A DNA stretch of 64,000 nt from Pseudomonadota bacterium. Its GTDB lineage: Bacteria > Pseudomonadota > Alphaproteobacteria > Rhizobiales > Rhizobiaceae. Where the stretch lies: positions 62,001 through 126,000 of the forward strand of contig JAEXYH010000015.1 of the NCBI GenBank assembly GCA_023451735.1, given 5' to 3'. A model generated the notes under the pieces. That model saw only the letters and a program-made list of their open reading frames with translations, had not been told where the DNA came from and did no database searches. Positions 62,052 through 64,000 of the stretch are shown here, in pieces (position 1 is the stretch's first letter; each line of letters opens with the position of its first letter). The position numbers were made by a program, and so were the translations under genes.

Positions 62052-62642
62052 TCAGCATTCCGGTACATTGAGCGCCACCCCGCCGCGAGATGTTTCCCGA
62101 TATTTGTCGAGCATGTCATGTCCGGTCTGACGCATCGTCTCAATGACCTGATCGAGCGACACATGATGCGCGCCATCACCCGCCATCGCCAGGTAGGAAG
62201 CATTCACAGCCTTCACGGCACCGAAGGCGTTCCGTTCGATGCAAGGAATTTGTACGAGACCGCCAACTGGATCGCAGGTCATGCCCAAGTGATGCTCTAT
62301 GGCGATCTCGGCGGCGTTCTCGATCTGCTCGTTCGACCCGCCGAGCACCGCGGTCAATCCTGCGCTCGCCATCGCAGCCGCTGACCCCACCTCCCCCTGG
62401 CACCCGACCTCGGCCCCGGAGATCGAGGCATTCTGTTTGATGATGCTGCCGACGGCTCCAGCCACCAGACGGAGGGTACGCATTCCCTTACGATCACTGC
62501 CTTCGCAGAAATCACGATAGTACCGCAACACGGCTGGAACGACGCCGGCGGCGCCATTCGTCGGAGCCATGACGATCCGGCCTCCTGAGGCGTTCTCCTC
62601 GTTCACCGCTATGACGAAGGCCGAGATGTAGTCGAACGGCTC
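62052..62642 (-). pseudogene. sdaA: L-serine dehydratase (SdaA) C-terminal remnant
   Basis: 197 codons that match the alpha-domain half of L-serine ammonia-lyase: FDYISAFVIAVNEENASGGR, VMAPTNGAAGVVPAVLRYY, GCQGEVGSAAAMASAGL with Cys of the Fe-S centre, and DPVGGLVQIPCIERNAFGA. The N-terminal ~260 residues (beta domain) are absent and the sequence joins an unrelated fragment at ~62650-62700. A product from an internal start would lack the substrate-binding half. Confidence 0.85.
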
Positions 62643-62713
62643 GCTCGGTGAGCGACTATTGCTCAGTTGAGCGTCCTGCAGGCGAGCATATAGCCCCTGA
62701 GCTCGCCGCTTAA

Positions 62714-62965
62714 CTCGAAGGTTTCCCGGAAGCGTATTCGAATTCGATCGGTGTCAAGAAGAGCTACCTTGATCAGAACCCCGACACAGTCCGCAAGTTT
62801 GTGAAGGCTGCGATGCGTGGTTGGAAGTACACGATGGAGAATCGCGACGATGCCGCGGCGATTATGGTCAAAGCAGTGCCATCGCTGGACAAAGCGATCG
62901 TCCGCGAGGAAATCGACCTGCTGGAGCGCGTCGCAATCAACTCCGACGTAAGGCAGAACGGCTAA
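62714..62965 (+). pseudogene. NMT1/THI5-type ABC substrate-binding protein remnant
   Basis: From about 62714 to the TAA at 62963 the plus strand reads VKKSYLDQNPDTVRKFVKAA, then MRGWKYTMENRDDAAAIM and EEIDLLERVAINSD, typical of the C-terminal lobe of SsuA/ThiY/NMT1-like periplasmic binding proteins (taurine, pyrimidine or similar uptake). The rest of the gene and any transporter genes are missing. Confidence 0.75.
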
Positions 62966-63364
62966 TCGCCGAAGCACTTCCGCATGAACCGCCCAAGCCG
63001 CCCGTCAATTGGAGAAGGATGACGTCGTCCCTTCACTGATGGCTGCCCTGTCAAACGCCGCGCATGGTCATTTGCCGACGTTCGGATGCGAAATTCTTGT
63101 TCTCCAAGTAGTCCTATTTAATTCTCAACGCAGTCCTTTCTTGTACTCGCCGCGTTCCAATTCACCATCGATTTTCATCAGCAAAATCAGATAGTTATAA
63201 AATTTCTTCATTGCTTCCGCCTTCCACATGGGCTTCGCTGGGCCGGATCGAATCAGAGAACCAGCGGAGTTCTGCAACGTGCATAGCTGCCCAACAGAGG
63301 GAGCCGGCATGCCCCTGAGGGCAATGCCATGGGTTGCACTGTGCGCTGGCTGATCACGAAGCGC
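62966..63364. other. region without a supported gene
   Basis: About 400 bases. A 28-codon frame on the minus strand at 63125-63211 (MKKFYNYLILLMKIDGELER...) is helix-like but too short to call with trust. No other feature recognised. Confidence 0.4.
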
Positions 63365-63796
63365 ATGACGACCTGGATCAGAAACATGGTGCTGACCTGG
63401 CCAGGCGAGACCATCTCCTGGAAGGAGGTGTGCGCTGTTGTGACTAAAGAGTATCCCGCCGGTCACTGGCGCCGACAAACACTCTCCAGGAACAAGGACA
63501 TTCAAGCAGCATTTGAGAGCACAAAACGTCGATTGCACCTGCAAGCCGACGGTCGACGCACGAATGGAAAAGCACCGCGTCGCGCCCCGAGTGATGGAGC
63601 AAACTCCGGGACGTGGGACTACCATCTTGATGAAATAGCCAAGTTGCATGGTCGCATAGCCGGCCTAGAGAAAACCATTGCCGGGTTGGAGCGACAATTT
63701 GTCCGGTGGCAGGCAAACGCGGACAAGGAAGGCCTAACCCTCCAGAAGCTCGATGCCCCCATCCCACGTGCAGATTTGGGCTGGGTCGACAAATAA
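63365..63796 (+). CDS. coiled-coil protein, possibly integrase-associated (TnpC/GisD-like)
   Basis: 143 residues from ATG at 63365; 12 in-frame codons lie upstream and a start at the Val before LTWPGE is also possible. LTWPGETISWKEVCAVV followed by RRQTLSRNKDIQAAF looks like a DNA-binding helix-turn-helix, then a coiled coil (DEIAKLHGRIAGLEKTIAGL; LERQFVRWQANA) and a short tail (LDAPIPRADLGWVDK). Proteins of this plan accompany groups of tyrosine recombinases on islands. No recombinase is within the window, so the element link is inference. Confidence 0.55.
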   Translation: MTTWIRNMVLTWPGETISWKEVCAVVTKEYPAGHWRRQTLSRNKDIQAAFESTKRRLHLQADGRRTNGKAPRRAPSDGANSGTWDYHLDEIAKLHGRIAGLEKTIAGLERQFVRWQANADKEGLTLQKLDAPIPRADLGWVDK

Positions 63797-64000
63797 AATC
63801 GACACATCCCGGTGACGAGCTGACTATCCGTCCCCCAAATTCATCTCGAACCAATTTGAAGCTCTACATATGTCCCTGCCGCTGAGGACGGCCGTTTTTG
63901 CGCGCTTTAATCTCCTCACTGGAGAAACAATGCCTTTCGCAGACTGTCGGTTACATATTCTGAGCGGATGCCTATTTCGCGTTCCAGCTCAATGAGATAA

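Noticed and set aside
61474..62130. Plus-strand frame of 218 codons with a CxxC start
   Set aside because: It begins inside another small gene and most of it is Pro/Arg/Ser-rich without pattern; only a decayed zinc ribbon is possible.
63125..63211. 28-codon minus-strand frame
   Set aside because: Helix-like but too short, with no supporting ribosome site or promoter.

Overview
The window reads as chromosomal DNA of an alphaproteobacterium, most likely of the Bradyrhizobium/Rhodopseudomonas/Afipia group. This rests on protein style (Omp31-type porin, imuA-imuB-dnaE2 cassette, DUF892, DUF3606, DUF2934 and DUF4142 stress proteins), on LexA boxes of the alphaproteobacterial form GTTC-N7-GTTC, and on many promoters matching the EcfG general-stress consensus GGAAC-N16-NGTT. 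No tRNA, rRNA, CRISPR array or intact transposase was seen. The genus is inferred, not proven.

Layout. (1) 1-5.5 kb: a minus-strand accessory cluster with three unrelated nuclease folds (a PLD-like protein, a trypsin-like protease fused to a DNA/RNA non-specific endonuclease, an exported endonuclease/exonuclease/phosphatase protein) plus a lipoprotein and a small exported Cys-rich protein. (2) 5.6-13.3 kb: an intact SOS mutagenesis locus, imuA-imuB-dnaE2, facing an SRAP-small protein-dinB operon, with a LexA box between them. (3) 13.6-19.5 kb: an AlbA/Schlafen-type protein, a DUF5681 remnant, and a siderophore uptake operon (TonB receptor, DUF3649, PepSY, DUF3325). (4) 19.7-28.4 kb: a UvrA-like protein with an altered first Walker A motif, then a second SOS locus: a FAN1-like nuclease fused to a DnaQ-type exonuclease behind its own LexA box, an internally deleted imuB/dnaE2 remnant, an intact second imuA with a LexA box, and a second dinB. 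(5) 28.6-58.5 kb: a porin, then a dense run of stress genes: glycogen synthase, DUF421, a Crp/Fnr regulator, two PAS hybrid histidine kinases, Ku, an XthA-like exonuclease, DUF892, DUF4142 and PPOX proteins, a catalase-like/YdeP-like pair, a ClpP-like protease and a large catalase. At least twelve GGAAC-N16-NGTT sites sit just upstream of these genes. (6) 55.7-64 kb: mixed intact genes and gene fragments (SDR, isochorismatase, iron permease, serine dehydratase, ABC substrate-binding protein), ending in a coiled-coil protein that may belong to a mobile element.

How the parts fit. Two regulons appear to dominate: LexA-controlled translesion synthesis and repair (5.6-28 kb), and EcfG-controlled stationary-phase, oxidative and desiccation defence, including a Ku-based repair component (30-58 kb). 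The most interesting items are the SOS-linked FAN1-exonuclease fusion beside a collapsed duplicate mutasome, the protease-nuclease accessory cluster, and the EcfG promoter series with two divergent pairs.
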